64,000 nt of DNA from an uncultured Paracoccaceae bacterium (GTDB taxonomy: Bacteria > Pseudomonadota > Alphaproteobacteria > Rhodobacterales > Rhodobacteraceae), in contig CANNCO010000002.1 in assembly GCA_947503175.1 (NCBI GenBank), positions 62,001 to 126,000 on the forward strand. Direction: 5' to 3'. Position numbers and translations under genes: made by a program. Under the pieces are notes generated by a model, which made no database searches, was not told the origin of the DNA, and saw nothing but the letters and a program-made list of their open reading frames with translations. Below are positions 1 through 9,419 of the stretch, one piece after another (position 1 is the first letter of the stretch; the number at the start of each line of letters is the position of its first letter).

Positions 1-48
1 ACCACCCGGGCTCTGATGAGGCAAGCAACGGGAAAGACTGACCAATGA
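1..48 (+). CDS. Possible 3' end of an upstream gene
   Basis: One frame is open from the left edge to a TGA at 46-48, which overlaps the denD ATG as ATGA, the same stop/start arrangement used several times in the following operon. A second frame is also open and stops at 39-41. Only 12-15 residues are visible, so neither frame can be assigned and no function is inferred. It suggests that denD is not the first gene of the transcript. Confidence 0.3.
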   Translation, partial: TTRALMRQATGKTDQ

Positions 49-1037
49 AGGTTCTGATTATCGGTGCCGCGGGTATGATTGGCCGCAAACTGGCCGAGAA
101 AATCGCTCTGACAGGCCAGATCGGCAATAAGAACGTTGATGCCCTCACCTTGGTTGATGTGTTGGTACCTGACATGGCAGAGGGTTTTGCAGGTCAGCGC
201 ACTGCCTTTGCCACTGATCTGTCCGCACCCGGCGCTGCCTCAAAGATGATCGCGGAGCGGCCTGACGTGATCGTCCACCTTGCAGCCGTTGTCTCTGCGG
301 AGGCAGAGGCGGATTTCGAAAAAGGCTACCGGGTCAACCTCGACGGGGTCCGCGCGTTGTTTGAAGCCATCGCATCAATCGATGACTATCAACCGCGTTT
401 CATCTATGCTTCATCGCTTGCCGTATTCGGCGCGCCCTTTCCCACAAAGATTCCGGACGATTATCACCTCACCCCGCTGACCAGCTATGGAACGCAAAAG
501 GCGATTGGGGAGATGCTTCTGAACGACTTTTCCCGCCGTGGCTTTCTGGATGGAGTCGGGATCCGATTTCCGACCATCTGCATCCGGCCCGGAAAACCGA
601 ACAAGGCGGCTTCCGGCTTCTATTCCGGCATCTTGCGTGAGCCGCTGAAAGGACAGGAAGCGATCCTGCCGGTCGGAAGGGACCTGCGCCACTGGTTTGC
701 CAGCCCACGCGCCGCCGTCGGCTATATCGAACATGCGGCAACAATGGATACGGCGGCGCTTGGGGCGCAACGATGCATAACCATGCCCGGTGTCTCGGCC
801 ACGGTGCAGGAACAGATCGATGCCCTGTGCGACGTTGCCGGGGAAGCCGTCATCGCACTCATCCGCGAGGAGCGGGATACCGAGGTTGAGCGCATCGTCG
901 AAGGGTGGCCACGCGATTTCGAAACCAAGCGGGCCCACGATCTGGGGTTTCGTGCCGAAAAAAGCTTCAAGGAAATCATCGAGATTTACCTTGAGGACGA
1001 GACGGGCTCACCAGCCTTCCGTGGTGCCGCCGAGTAA
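45..1037 (+). CDS. denD: D-erythronate dehydrogenase (SDR/epimerase family)
   Basis: Predicted NAD-dependent oxidation of D-erythronate to 2-oxo-tetronate, the entry step of cytoplasmic erythronate catabolism. The 330-residue protein is an extended SDR: GxxGxxG NAD motif at residues 7-13 (GAAGMIG), and the catalytic Tyr148-xxx-Lys152 pair. Length fits the family. A GGGAAAG ribosome site lies upstream of the ATG. Its position directly before a TRAP transporter and ltnD/otnK/otnC/otnI supports DenD rather than a generic epimerase; the function rests on family resemblance and context. Confidence 0.85.
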   Translation: MKVLIIGAAGMIGRKLAEKIALTGQIGNKNVDALTLVDVLVPDMAEGFAGQRTAFATDLSAPGAASKMIAERPDVIVHLAAVVSAEAEADFEKGYRVNLDGVRALFEAIASIDDYQPRFIYASSLAVFGAPFPTKIPDDYHLTPLTSYGTQKAIGEMLLNDFSRRGFLDGVGIRFPTICIRPGKPNKAASGFYSGILREPLKGQEAILPVGRDLRHWFASPRAAVGYIEHAATMDTAALGAQRCITMPGVSATVQEQIDALCDVAGEAVIALIREERDTEVERIVEGWPRDFETKRAHDLGFRAEKSFKEIIEIYLEDETGSPAFRGAAE

Positions 1038-1093
1038 GCACTACACACACTGGCCAGACAGGCCAAATCAAACCACTTTGAGGAGGAACAAGA

Positions 1094-2065
1094 GTGAAAC
1101 ATACCCTATTTGCGCTTTCGGGCGCCGTTGCGCTGATGGCCAGTACACAAGTTCAGGCCGAACAGTCCATTGTCGTCGGACACACATTGTCCCCGGACTC
1201 GCATTACAGCGTTGGTGCCGAGGCATTCATTGCGAAGCTTGAGGAACTGTCTGGCGGCGAGTTCACCGGATCCGAGGCGCCAGCCGGCCAGTTGGGCGGT
1301 GAAAGGGACATGATCGAAGGCCTTCAGATCGGCTCGCTCGATGTTGTCATCACATCAACTGGACCTCTTGGGAACTTTGTTCCTGAAGTCTATGCGCTCG
1401 ACCTGCCATTTCTTTTCCGCGATTACGACCACGCGCGCGCCGTCCTTGATGGCGATATCGGCGACGAACTGCTGGCGAAAATCAACGAAAACCAACTGGT
1501 TGGCCTTGCCTGGTCCGAAAACGGCTTTCGCCATGTGACGAACTCGCAGCGCCCGGTGCGCACACCGGCTGACCTGGATGGTCTGAAACTGCGGACGATG
1601 GAAAACCGCGTCCATATGGAAGCCTTCTCCGAAATGGGTGCGGCCCCGACACCGATGGCCTTCCCGGAGCTGTTCACAGCACTTCAGCAAGGTGTGGTCG
1701 ACGGTCAGGAGAACCCCGTCACCGTGATCACCGCCTCGAAGTTCTGGGAAGTGCAAGGGCACGTTTCGCTGACCGGGCATGTGTACTCACCTGCTGTGAT
1801 CCTTGCCGCGCCAAGCCTTATCGAAGGGCTCACCGAAGAACAGCGTAGCTGGTTTTATGAGGCCGCAGCCGCCTCTGCTACTGCCACGCGGGCCGAAGTG
1901 AACCGTCTCGAAGAAGAAGGTGTGGCCCTGCTGCGTGAAAACGGAATGGAAGTGATCACCGACATCGACAAGGCGCCATTTGCCGCGCTCGCCGAGCCTG
2001 CATATGCGGTCTATACCGACCAGTACGGCTCCGAGCTGATCACCCGAATTCAGGCTGTCGAGTAA
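1094..2065 (+). CDS. TRAP transporter substrate-binding protein (DctP family)
   Basis: Periplasmic binding protein of a TRAP uptake system, 323 residues. The start is GTG, preceded by a strong AGGAGG site. A Sec signal peptide spans about residues 1-22, with likely cleavage after VQA. The body shows the DctP-fold pattern, including the NPVTVI segment after a VDGQE motif and an Arg-rich central region (LKLRTMENR) where carboxylate is normally held. Context predicts erythronate, threonate or a related acid as ligand. A strong stem-loop follows the stop codon. Confidence 0.88.
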   Translation: MKHTLFALSGAVALMASTQVQAEQSIVVGHTLSPDSHYSVGAEAFIAKLEELSGGEFTGSEAPAGQLGGERDMIEGLQIGSLDVVITSTGPLGNFVPEVYALDLPFLFRDYDHARAVLDGDIGDELLAKINENQLVGLAWSENGFRHVTNSQRPVRTPADLDGLKLRTMENRVHMEAFSEMGAAPTPMAFPELFTALQQGVVDGQENPVTVITASKFWEVQGHVSLTGHVYSPAVILAAPSLIEGLTEEQRSWFYEAAAASATATRAEVNRLEEEGVALLRENGMEVITDIDKAPFAALAEPAYAVYTDQYGSELITRIQAVE

Positions 2066-2074
2066 GGCATACCA

Positions 2075-2102
2075 GGCAGGTGGGGTGAATGCCCCGCCTG
2101 CC
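2075..2102 (+). terminator. Intercistronic stem-loop between TRAP P and Q genes
   Basis: An 11-bp stem (arm GGCAGGTGGGG, one G-U wobble) closes a 6-nt loop, 10 bases after the dctP stop. There is no T-run, so it more likely protects the binding-protein mRNA 3' end or attenuates read-through than fully terminates; the permease genes follow on the same strand. Confidence 0.65.
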
Positions 2103-2139
2103 GTCTTAAAAGACACCACGAATTGAGCAAGACGATTTC

Positions 2140-2646
2140 ATGCGCTTTTTCCTACGTCTTGAAGACTTTTCGACCGGGCTGGCCCTACGACTGGCGATTG
2201 GTTTTCTGGTCATCGCGGCAAGTCTGGCCATCTATCAGGTCGTGACACGCTTCGTCTTCGGGGCACCATCGACATGGTCCGAGGTCATTACGCGATCTGC
2301 CATGATCTGGTCCGTCTTTCTGGGCGTGGCTGTCGCCTTCAAGCACGGCGCCATGATCTCGGTCGATGTGATTCAGAACGCGCTTCCACCGCGACTTGGC
2401 CTCGGGCTGTTCGTCATAGCCAACGCCGGATCCCTGATCTTTTTTTCGGTTCTCTTGTGGCAAGGCATTCTCATGACCGAACGTGTCATACCGCAAAAGC
2501 TGGCGGCGCTCGAAGTCTCGATCTCTTGGGTCTATGTGGCGCTGCCGGTCGGGTCTGCTTTCATCATAATTGCCATTCTGGCCTCGGTTGTAAGAGCGTT
2601 GCAGGGCGGCTGGATGGCCGCACGCAACGCGGATGACGCGACATGA
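2140..2646 (+). CDS. TRAP transporter small permease (DctQ family)
   Basis: Small membrane subunit of the TRAP transporter, 168 residues with four hydrophobic segments (about residues 15-37, 47-68, 86-107 and 130-152), the family topology. It pairs with the large permease that overlaps its stop codon (ATGA at 2643-2646). The ribosome site is weak (GAGCAAG about 12 nt before ATG), consistent with lower expression than the binding protein upstream. Confidence 0.88.
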   Translation: MRFFLRLEDFSTGLALRLAIGFLVIAASLAIYQVVTRFVFGAPSTWSEVITRSAMIWSVFLGVAVAFKHGAMISVDVIQNALPPRLGLGLFVIANAGSLIFFSVLLWQGILMTERVIPQKLAALEVSISWVYVALPVGSAFIIIAILASVVRALQGGWMAARNADDAT

Positions 2647-3923
2647 ACACCGCTCTTGGTCTTTCACTTGCGATTCTGTTCATTCTCGGCGTGCCGATCG
2701 CGGTCGCCATCGGGCTTGCCTCGATCATCGGGATCGAGGTGCAGGGGCGACTGCCGCTCCTGCTGGTCGCACAACGGATGTTCACTGGGATCGACAGCTT
2801 CCCTTTGATGGCGATCCCGCTTTTCATCCTCGCGGGCAACCTCATGTCAGCTGGTGGGATTTCACACAGGCTTGTGGAGCTGGCCAAGTCGCTGGTCGGT
2901 GGTGTGCAAGGCGGACTTGCGTGCACATGCGTGCTGACCTGCATGCTGTTTGCCTCGGTATCCGGCTCATCGGTGGCAACGACCTTCGCCATTGGCGCGA
3001 TCCTTATCCCGGCAATGGTGAAGCACCACTATCCGAAACCACTGGCCGCCTCCATTCAGGCATCCTCGGCGGAACTGGGTGTTCTCATACCGCCGTCCAT
3101 CCCATTGATCCTGTACGGTGTTTCCACGGATACCTCGATTGGCCAGCTGTTTGTCGCCGGTCTTGGACCGGGTGTGGTGGTCGCCGGCGCGCTCATGATC
3201 CTAGTTCTTGTGATCTGCCGGGCGCGCGGCATTGGCAAGGAAGATGGCCGGGACCGGGTCAGCCCCGGTACCGCGTTTCTCGCAGCCCTGCCTGCCCTGA
3301 TGGTTCCGGTTGTCATTCTGGGCGGAATCTACTCGGGCATCTTCACCCCGACCGAAGCAAGCGCCGTCGCGGTTGCAGCCGCCTTGATAGTGGGCACTTT
3401 GATCTACCGCGAACTGAAATTGAGCGATTTGCCGGATATCCTGAAAAAGACCGTGATTTCGACATCTGCGATCATGATCATCATCTCGGCCGCGGCCCTG
3501 TTCTCGTTTCTCATCGCCCGATCCGGCCTGCCCAATGAGATTGCAGTATGGTTCCGCGAAATCTTTGAAACTCGGATCGCTTTCCTTCTGGCGGTGAACA
3601 TCCTGCTGCTTGTCGTGGGGATGTTCATTGAGACATCTGCGGCCATCCTCGTTCTCGCGCCTATTCTCGCACCAATCGCCATCAGCTATGGCGTGGACCC
3701 TGTCCATTTCGGTCTGATCATTGTCGTCAACCTCGCACTCGGTATGATCACGCCGCCACTTGGCGTGAACCTGTTTGCCGCCTGTGCCGTGGCAAATCTG
3801 CGGATTGATCAGATTATCCCGCAGCTGATCTGGTTTGTTCTTACGGTCTTCGCAGCACTTATGGTCATCACCTATGTTCCGGAAATCACGATGTGGCCGG
3901 TACAATGGGTCTTTGGAGGCTGA
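2643..3923 (+). CDS. TRAP transporter large permease (DctM family)
   Basis: Large, sodium-coupled transport subunit of the TRAP system, 426 residues with about 12 membrane segments. Typical DctM features are visible: an early PLFILAGNLM segment, the SGSSVATTFAIG loop, the IPPSIPLILYG motif and a TPTEAS motif in the middle. It overlaps dctQ by 4 bases. Together with the DctP and DctQ genes it should import the acid catabolised by the adjacent tetronate enzymes. Confidence 0.9.
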   Translation: MNTALGLSLAILFILGVPIAVAIGLASIIGIEVQGRLPLLLVAQRMFTGIDSFPLMAIPLFILAGNLMSAGGISHRLVELAKSLVGGVQGGLACTCVLTCMLFASVSGSSVATTFAIGAILIPAMVKHHYPKPLAASIQASSAELGVLIPPSIPLILYGVSTDTSIGQLFVAGLGPGVVVAGALMILVLVICRARGIGKEDGRDRVSPGTAFLAALPALMVPVVILGGIYSGIFTPTEASAVAVAAALIVGTLIYRELKLSDLPDILKKTVISTSAIMIIISAAALFSFLIARSGLPNEIAVWFREIFETRIAFLLAVNILLLVVGMFIETSAAILVLAPILAPIAISYGVDPVHFGLIIVVNLALGMITPPLGVNLFAACAVANLRIDQIIPQLIWFVLTVFAALMVITYVPEITMWPVQWVFGG

Positions 3924-3926
3924 CTT

Positions 3927-4802
3927 ATGTTGATTGACTTTGCAGGTCTTGGCTCGATGGGGCTCGGAATGGCAACAAACCTCATCGCCAACGGCCACGA
4001 AGTCCGGGGCCATGATCCTGATGTGACCCGTGTCGACATGCTGCGCGCAGCAGGGGGGCATGACGGAGATGGTCGTGCCGACGCTATCGTCAGTGCTGTC
4101 CTGAACGCCGATCAAACCCGCACCGTGCTCTTCGGTGAGGCAGGTCACGTGTCACGCCTCCGTCACGGTGGTGTCATCATCTCCTGCGCAACGGTCGCGC
4201 CCCGCTTCGCAACCGAAATGGAGGCACAGGCAAAGTCCCAAGGTGTTCTCTACCTCGATGCACCGATCTCCGGCGGTGCGCTCAAAGCGGCTGACGGTCG
4301 CCTCTCGATCATGGCGTCGGGAACGCCTGCCGCCTTTGCCAGCGCGCAGCCGGTGCTGGAGGCCATGGCCGAAACGGTCCATAAGCTGGGCGATCACGCC
4401 GGTCCGGGCTCTGCCATGAAGGCGGTCAACCAACTATTGGCGGGCGTTCATATCGCTGCAATGGGGGAGGCACTGGCATTTGGCGCATCCCAAGGGCTTG
4501 ATCCGGCGCAGATCGTTGATGTCATCTCTGTCTCGGCGGGGACATCCTGGATGTTCGAGAACCGCGCGCCTCATGTTGTTGCCGGCGATTACACGCCGCA
4601 TTCCAAGGTCGACATCTGGACCAAGGATCTGGGTATCGTGACCGACATCGCCGTATCCGCCGGGCTTCCCCTGCCGGTCTGCACAAATGCACTTGATCAG
4701 TTCAAGGCCGCCTCGGCTGCCGGGTTGGGACAGGAAGACGACGCCGCAATCGCCAAGTACTTCGCCCGAAAGGGCAGCGTCATTCTGCCGGGGGATGAAT
4801 GA
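3927..4802 (+). CDS. ltnD: L-threonate dehydrogenase-like (beta-hydroxyacid dehydrogenase)
   Basis: Predicted NAD-dependent oxidation of L-threonate at C2 to 2-oxo-tetronate. The 291-residue protein has a Rossmann motif at residues 7-13 (GLGSMGL), the substrate motif DAPISGG at 111-117 and the catalytic lysine Lys165 in a GSAMKAVNQ context. A GGAGG site at 3915-3919, inside the end of dctM, sets the ATG start. The gene abuts otnK with no gap. Related enzymes act on 3-hydroxyisobutyrate or tartronate; the OtnK/OtnC/OtnI neighbourhood favours threonate. Confidence 0.82.
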   Translation: MLIDFAGLGSMGLGMATNLIANGHEVRGHDPDVTRVDMLRAAGGHDGDGRADAIVSAVLNADQTRTVLFGEAGHVSRLRHGGVIISCATVAPRFATEMEAQAKSQGVLYLDAPISGGALKAADGRLSIMASGTPAAFASAQPVLEAMAETVHKLGDHAGPGSAMKAVNQLLAGVHIAAMGEALAFGASQGLDPAQIVDVISVSAGTSWMFENRAPHVVAGDYTPHSKVDIWTKDLGIVTDIAVSAGLPLPVCTNALDQFKAASAAGLGQEDDAAIAKYFARKGSVILPGDE

Positions 4803-6044
4803 ATGCTGCTCGGCTGCATCGGTGACGATTTCACAGGCTCAAGCGATCTGGCCAATACACTTGCCAAGGCCGGCATGCGCACGGTGCAGTACCCTGGCGT
4901 GCCAAGACAACCTGCGGCAGCCGATGTTCAGGCCGGGGTTGTCGCACTGAAATCACGCTCCATCCCCGCCGCCGATGCAGTACGCCAGTCGTTAGATGCG
5001 CTGGAGTGGCTGCAGGCACAGGGCTGCAAGCAGTTATTTTTCAAGTATTGTTCCACCTTCGACAGCACGGACGCCGGTAATATCGGCCCCGTCGCCGATG
5101 CCTTGGCCGAAGCTCTTGATGCGCAGCAGGTGATTGTGTGCCCCGCCTTTCCCGGTGCGGGGCGGTCTGTCTATCAGGGATACCTTTTCGTCAAAGACAA
5201 GCCGCTTAACGAAAGCGGGATGGAAAATCATCCACTGACACCGATGCGAGACGCGAACCTGCGCCGTCTGATGGCCCGGCAAAGCATCCATTCGGTCGGC
5301 CATGTCCCCGCCGAAACCGTGTTTCGAGGACGCGACGCCATCGCGGCAAGACTGCGCGATGAACAGGCGTCAGGACATCGGATGCTGATCGTGGACGCTT
5401 TGCGCGATGCTGATCTGGTCGAGATTGGTGCAGCCGCCAAGGGCTTGCCGCTTGTGACCGGTGGGTCTGGCGTGGCGTTGGGTCTGCCGGCCAATTTCGG
5501 ACTCGCGCCCGCCGAGTTGCCTTGGCAACCGCAAGCGGGCAAGGCGGCCATCCTATCGGGCTCCTGTTCCAATGCGACGCGCGACCAGATCGCCCATCAC
5601 CTGCGAAAGCATCCCGGCATCAAGGTCGATCCTGATCAGGTGATCAGCGGGGAACAAACCCCGGAAAGCGTGGCGCGGTGGCTGATGCAGGCCAATGGTT
5701 TACCTATCGCCTACAGTTCCGCCGATCCGGCGGAGGTTCAGGCCATCCAGGCCCGTCTTGGGAAAGAGACAACGGCCCATGCGCTCGAGGCATTCTTCGG
5801 TGCAACAGCCGCCCGGCTGGTTGATCTGGGGCTAGCCCGCATCCTCACCGCCGGCGGAGAAACCTCCGGCGCAGTGGTCGAGGCCTTGAACCTTGATACC
5901 TTGGAAATCGGTCCGGAAATCGACGCCGGCGTTCCCGCCTTGCGCGCCAAAGACAATCTTGTCATCGCGCTTAAATCGGGAAACTTCGGTACTGTCGATT
6001 ACTTCGAGAAAGCCGACCGGATCCTTGGGGGCGGCGATGCGTGA
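4803..6044 (+). CDS. otnK: 3-oxo-tetronate 4-kinase (DUF1537 family)
   Basis: Four-carbon acid-sugar kinase predicted to phosphorylate 3-oxo-tetronate with ATP. 413 residues, the usual length, with the N-terminal DUF1537 signature GDDFTGSSDLA from residue 7 and the C-terminal nucleotide-binding domain with the Gly-rich AGGETSGAV motif near residue 350. Its ATG directly follows the ltnD stop, and it overlaps otnC by 8 bases, implying translational coupling. The pairing with a class II aldolase and a Hyi-type isomerase is the published hallmark of this pathway. Confidence 0.87.
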   Translation: MLLGCIGDDFTGSSDLANTLAKAGMRTVQYPGVPRQPAAADVQAGVVALKSRSIPAADAVRQSLDALEWLQAQGCKQLFFKYCSTFDSTDAGNIGPVADALAEALDAQQVIVCPAFPGAGRSVYQGYLFVKDKPLNESGMENHPLTPMRDANLRRLMARQSIHSVGHVPAETVFRGRDAIAARLRDEQASGHRMLIVDALRDADLVEIGAAAKGLPLVTGGSGVALGLPANFGLAPAELPWQPQAGKAAILSGSCSNATRDQIAHHLRKHPGIKVDPDQVISGEQTPESVARWLMQANGLPIAYSSADPAEVQAIQARLGKETTAHALEAFFGATAARLVDLGLARILTAGGETSGAVVEALNLDTLEIGPEIDAGVPALRAKDNLVIALKSGNFGTVDYFEKADRILGGGDA

Positions 6045-6684
6045 TACCGCCCTGCGCGAGCAGCTCTGCCTGCTGGCCAAATCCATGTTTGAACGCGGCT
6101 TGACCGGGGGAAGCACGGGAAACATCTCGGCCCGCACCCAAGATGGCGGGCTTCTGGTGTCCCCGACAGGCAGCAGTTTTGGCCGCCTGGATCCTGCTCG
6201 CTTGTCGTATTTCGACGCCAGCGGCGTGCTGATTGACGGAGACGAACCGACCAAGGAAATGCCGTTGCACACAGCGTTCTACGAAACCCGCAGCACAGCG
6301 GGCGCCGTAGTTCATCTGCACAGTTGCCATTCGGTGGCGTTGTCGATGCTTCCCGATGCGAAAGAGGATGATTTCCTCCCAACGCTGACGCCTTATGCCA
6401 TCATGAAACTTGGCAAGGTGAAGCTGCTGCCGTTCTTCCTGCCCGGCGATCCCGCCATGGGCCAGGCTGTGCGCGGGCTGGCTGGCAAACGCAGTGCCGT
6501 CATGCTTGCCAATCACGGTCCCGTAGTAGCCGGCAAAGACGCGGAGGCCGCGTGCAATGCAATCGAAGAGCTTGAGGACACAGCCAAGCTTGCGATGATG
6601 GTGCGCGGCATGAACGCACGCAGCTTGTCGAACGATCAGGTCCGTGCCGTGGTCACGAAGTTCAATATAGCGTGGGATGACTGA
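6037..6684 (+). CDS. otnC: 3-oxo-tetronate 4-phosphate decarboxylase (class II aldolase family)
   Basis: Predicted decarboxylation of 3-oxo-tetronate 4-phosphate to dihydroxyacetone phosphate. The 215-residue protein matches fuculose-phosphate aldolase length and keeps the zinc ligands His93, His95 and His160 and the acidic residue Glu74. The frame is open for 48 codons upstream, but that part overlaps otnK and looks non-coding, so I chose the ATG at 6037, eight bases before the otnK stop. The stop overlaps the next ATG as ATGA. Confidence 0.85.
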   Translation: MRDTALREQLCLLAKSMFERGLTGGSTGNISARTQDGGLLVSPTGSSFGRLDPARLSYFDASGVLIDGDEPTKEMPLHTAFYETRSTAGAVVHLHSCHSVALSMLPDAKEDDFLPTLTPYAIMKLGKVKLLPFFLPGDPAMGQAVRGLAGKRSAVMLANHGPVVAGKDAEAACNAIEELEDTAKLAMMVRGMNARSLSNDQVRAVVTKFNIAWDD

Positions 6685-7460
6685 TGCGGTTTTCGGCAAA
6701 TCTGGGGTTTCTCTACACCGAACTGCCACTGACAGATGCGGTACATGCAGCCAAGACCGATGGCTTTGACGCGCTGGAATGCCATTTTCCCTATGATACG
6801 TCACCTGAAGCCCTGAACGCCGCTTTGCACGATGCGAATCTCCGGATGCTCGCGCTGAACACGTGGCCGGGAGACCGCGACGCCGGCGATTTCGGCCTCG
6901 CAGCGTTGCCTGACCGGAAGCATGAGGCGCGGGACGCAATTGCGCGTGCGGTCGACTACGCAGCCGCCACCACGACAAAAGCGGTGCATGTCATGGCAGG
7001 TCGAACCGATGGTGGAACGAATGCCGAGGACTGCTTCCGCGAGAACCTCGGTTACGCTTGTGAGCTGGCAGTCGCGCATGATCTCGAGGTTCTGATCGAA
7101 CCGATAAACACATATGATGTGCCCCACTATCACCTTTCGGTGACGGATCACGCAGAGCGCATTCTTGACGATCTCGGGCGGTCCGAACTGAAGATCATGT
7201 TTGATTGCTACCATGTGCAGATCATGCAGGGGAACCTGGCCACGACGCTGACCCGGCTTTTGCCGAAGATCGGCCATGTGCAAATCGCCGCTGTCCCGGA
7301 CCGCGGCGAACCGGACAGTGGCGAGGTCAACTATCCCTGGCTGATATCGCATCTGGAATCTCTATCCTATGACGGCTATATCGGGGCAGAGTATCGCCCG
7401 CGTGCGGGAACACGGGATGGGCTCGGCTGGATCAGCCAGATGCGGCTTCGTCATTCCTGA
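6684..7460 (+). CDS. otnI: 2-oxo-tetronate isomerase (hydroxypyruvate isomerase family)
   Basis: Predicted interconversion of 2-oxo- and 3-oxo-tetronate, linking DenD/LtnD to OtnK. 258 residues, TIM-barrel Hyi family, with candidate metal and catalytic residues Glu139, Asp174, His198 and a C-terminal Glu in the GAEYRP motif. The TGA/ATG overlap with otnC shows it is the last gene of the operon. A hydroxypyruvate isomerase role is the alternative, but the context makes OtnI more likely. Confidence 0.84.
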   Translation: MRFSANLGFLYTELPLTDAVHAAKTDGFDALECHFPYDTSPEALNAALHDANLRMLALNTWPGDRDAGDFGLAALPDRKHEARDAIARAVDYAAATTTKAVHVMAGRTDGGTNAEDCFRENLGYACELAVAHDLEVLIEPINTYDVPHYHLSVTDHAERILDDLGRSELKIMFDCYHVQIMQGNLATTLTRLLPKIGHVQIAAVPDRGEPDSGEVNYPWLISHLESLSYDGYIGAEYRPRAGTRDGLGWISQMRLRHS

Positions 7461-7846
7461 CATGAAACGCCTAAGCCCAATCCCTGTACCAATCCGATTG
7501 TGGCCAGCCTTGGTCACTTTCACCAGGCAGCACCCATCGCATCGGAGTTTTGCAGGTCCGGGCGATTGATCACTTGTCCGGATTTACTTCTGTCGAGTTC
7601 ACGCGAGTTCCCATCAGATGTACCGTCGTCGGTATTCACTGACCAGCTGTCGACGCAGTTCGGCGACATCTGTCAGCCCTTCACTCCGACAATCGATCCT
7701 TTTCCGCCATTTCCGCCGCTCTCGACGGCCCGACGGGCAGCTGCCCTAATGAAGGGCAACTCCGATGGGGTGACTCGCCAAAACACGCGCCATCTGAAAG
7801 ACGGCGCCAAGGCGCAGAAACCAACTTGGGCCGAAGATGGATAAGG
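7461..7846. other. 386-bp gene-free stretch between otnI and matB
   Basis: Lies between convergent genes. It holds only weak inverted repeats, such as a 12-bp GGGCAG/CTGCCC palindrome at 7735-7746 and a 6-bp stem at 7742-7758, neither followed by a T-run. A minus-strand frame ending near 7618 reads as a short, arginine-rich helical peptide and could be a gene remnant, but has no start and no recognisable family. I see no convincing gene or terminator. Confidence 0.5.
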
Positions 7847-9370
7847 TCAGTCGGCCTGGATCTCAAAGACGTCGGCAAACCGTTCGCGCAACTGGTTCTT
7901 CAGAACCTTGCCCATCGCATTGCGCGGCAATTCTTCCAGAACCTCGATGTGACGCGGTTGCTTGAACCCCGCCAGATCGGTTCTGACAGCATCCTGAATC
8001 GCGGGAATGTCCAACTCGCGCCCGGCTTCGGGTACAAGTGCAGCGACAACGCTTTCGCCAAAATCCGGATGCGGAGCACCTACGACGGCACTTTCGAGAA
8101 CCCCGTCGAGACTATCCAGGAAGAGTTCGATCTCCTTGGGGTAGATATTGTAGCCACCTGAAATGATGAGGTCTTTACCCCGTCCGACGATGTGAACATA
8201 ACCGTCGCCGTCGATCTTCGCGAGATCACCCGTGATGAAGAATCCGTTTTCGCGCAGTTCTTCTTTCGTCTTCTCCGGCATTCTCCAATAGCCCTTGAAG
8301 ACATTTGGCCCGCGCACTTCCAGCACGCCGACTTCTCCCTGCGTCAGTTCCTTTCCTGTTTCAGCGTCGCAGACCCTGACTTCAACATCCGGCAGCGGAA
8401 ATCCCACGGTCCCCGCACGCCGGTCGCCATCGTAAGGGTTGGAGGTGTTCATGCTGGTCTCGGTCATTCCGTAGCGTTCAAGGATCCGGTGGCCGGTGCG
8501 GGCCTCGAAGCGTTCGTGAGTCTCGGCAAGAAGTGGCGCGGATCCCGAGATGAAGAGCCGCATATGTGCTGTCGCCTGCTTAGTGAAACGCGGATCATCC
8601 AAAAGGCGCGTGTAGAACGTTGGCACTCCCATCATCGACGTCGCCCGGGGAAGCCAGGACAATACATCTTCGACTGTGAATCTCGGTAAGAAGATCATCG
8701 ACCCGCCGGAAAGCAGCATGACATTCGAGGCAACAAACAATCCATGGCTGTGAAAGATCGGGAGCGCGTGCAAAAGCGTATCGTTCTGGGAAAAACGCCA
8801 ACACTCGAGAAGGGAACGCGCATTCGAGAGCAGATTGCGATGGGTCAGCATCGCTCCTTTCGAACGACCGGTGGTACCCGATGTATAAAGAAGCGCGGCA
8901 AGATCATCCTCGACCCTTGTAGCGACCTGAGCTTTCTCGGGCTGAGATGCGGCAAGCTCGAACAAAGACCCTGAACCGTCACCGGACAAGGTATGCAGAA
9001 TGCATCCGGCCGATGCGGTAATATCGCGAAGGGTACCAACATCTCCAGGGTCACAGACAAACAGCGCGGCACCACTGTCGCCGATGAAGTACTCTAGCTC
9101 GGAAGCGGTGTAGGCCGTGTTCAGGGGCAGAAAGACAGCGCCCGTCTGAACACATCCTGCATAAAGGGCGAGAGCGTCGGAAGATTTCTGGATATGTACG
9201 GCCACACGATCGCCCGGTTGCAGACCCAGCACGTTCAGGGCGTTCGCGTACTGTGCCGCCCTTCCCAGAAAATCCGCATGATTGAGAGTTGTGCCGTCGG
9301 CCAAATGAAGGAAAGGCGTCTTGCAGCCCTCATGTGCAGCAAAAAAAGCATCGTACAGTGGATTGCCCAT
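7847..9370 (-). CDS. matB: Malonyl-CoA synthetase (MatB-like acyl-CoA ligase)
   Basis: ATP-dependent ligase predicted to make malonyl-CoA or a 2-substituted malonyl-CoA from the free acid, CoA and ATP. 507 residues from the ATG at 9370; it has the AMP-binding P-loop YTSGTTGRSKG about 160 residues in, the ERYGMTET motif, the GRGKDLIISGGYN hinge and the C-terminal catalytic lysine in PRNAMGKVLKN. In-frame TTG and GTG codons at 9376 and 9373 are possible starts, but GAGGGG spacing and the MGNPLYDAF beginning favour the ATG. It is 49 bp downstream of a gntR gene, likely in one operon. Confidence 0.82.
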   Translation of the reverse strand: MGNPLYDAFFAAHEGCKTPFLHLADGTTLNHADFLGRAAQYANALNVLGLQPGDRVAVHIQKSSDALALYAGCVQTGAVFLPLNTAYTASELEYFIGDSGAALFVCDPGDVGTLRDITASAGCILHTLSGDGSGSLFELAASQPEKAQVATRVEDDLAALLYTSGTTGRSKGAMLTHRNLLSNARSLLECWRFSQNDTLLHALPIFHSHGLFVASNVMLLSGGSMIFLPRFTVEDVLSWLPRATSMMGVPTFYTRLLDDPRFTKQATAHMRLFISGSAPLLAETHERFEARTGHRILERYGMTETSMNTSNPYDGDRRAGTVGFPLPDVEVRVCDAETGKELTQGEVGVLEVRGPNVFKGYWRMPEKTKEELRENGFFITGDLAKIDGDGYVHIVGRGKDLIISGGYNIYPKEIELFLDSLDGVLESAVVGAPHPDFGESVVAALVPEAGRELDIPAIQDAVRTDLAGFKQPRHIEVLEELPRNAMGKVLKNQLRERFADVFEIQAD

Positions 9371-9419
9371 CACCAATCACCCCTCAATTCGGCGTTTAAA
9401 GCAGTCTTCTGCGACCTGT

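Noticed and set aside
7500-7844. 114-residue open frame in the otnI/matB gap, and a minus-strand Arg-rich peptide near 7618-7720
   Set aside because: No ribosome site, no family resemblance, and neither frame has clear coding bias; too weak to call a gene or a transposase remnant.
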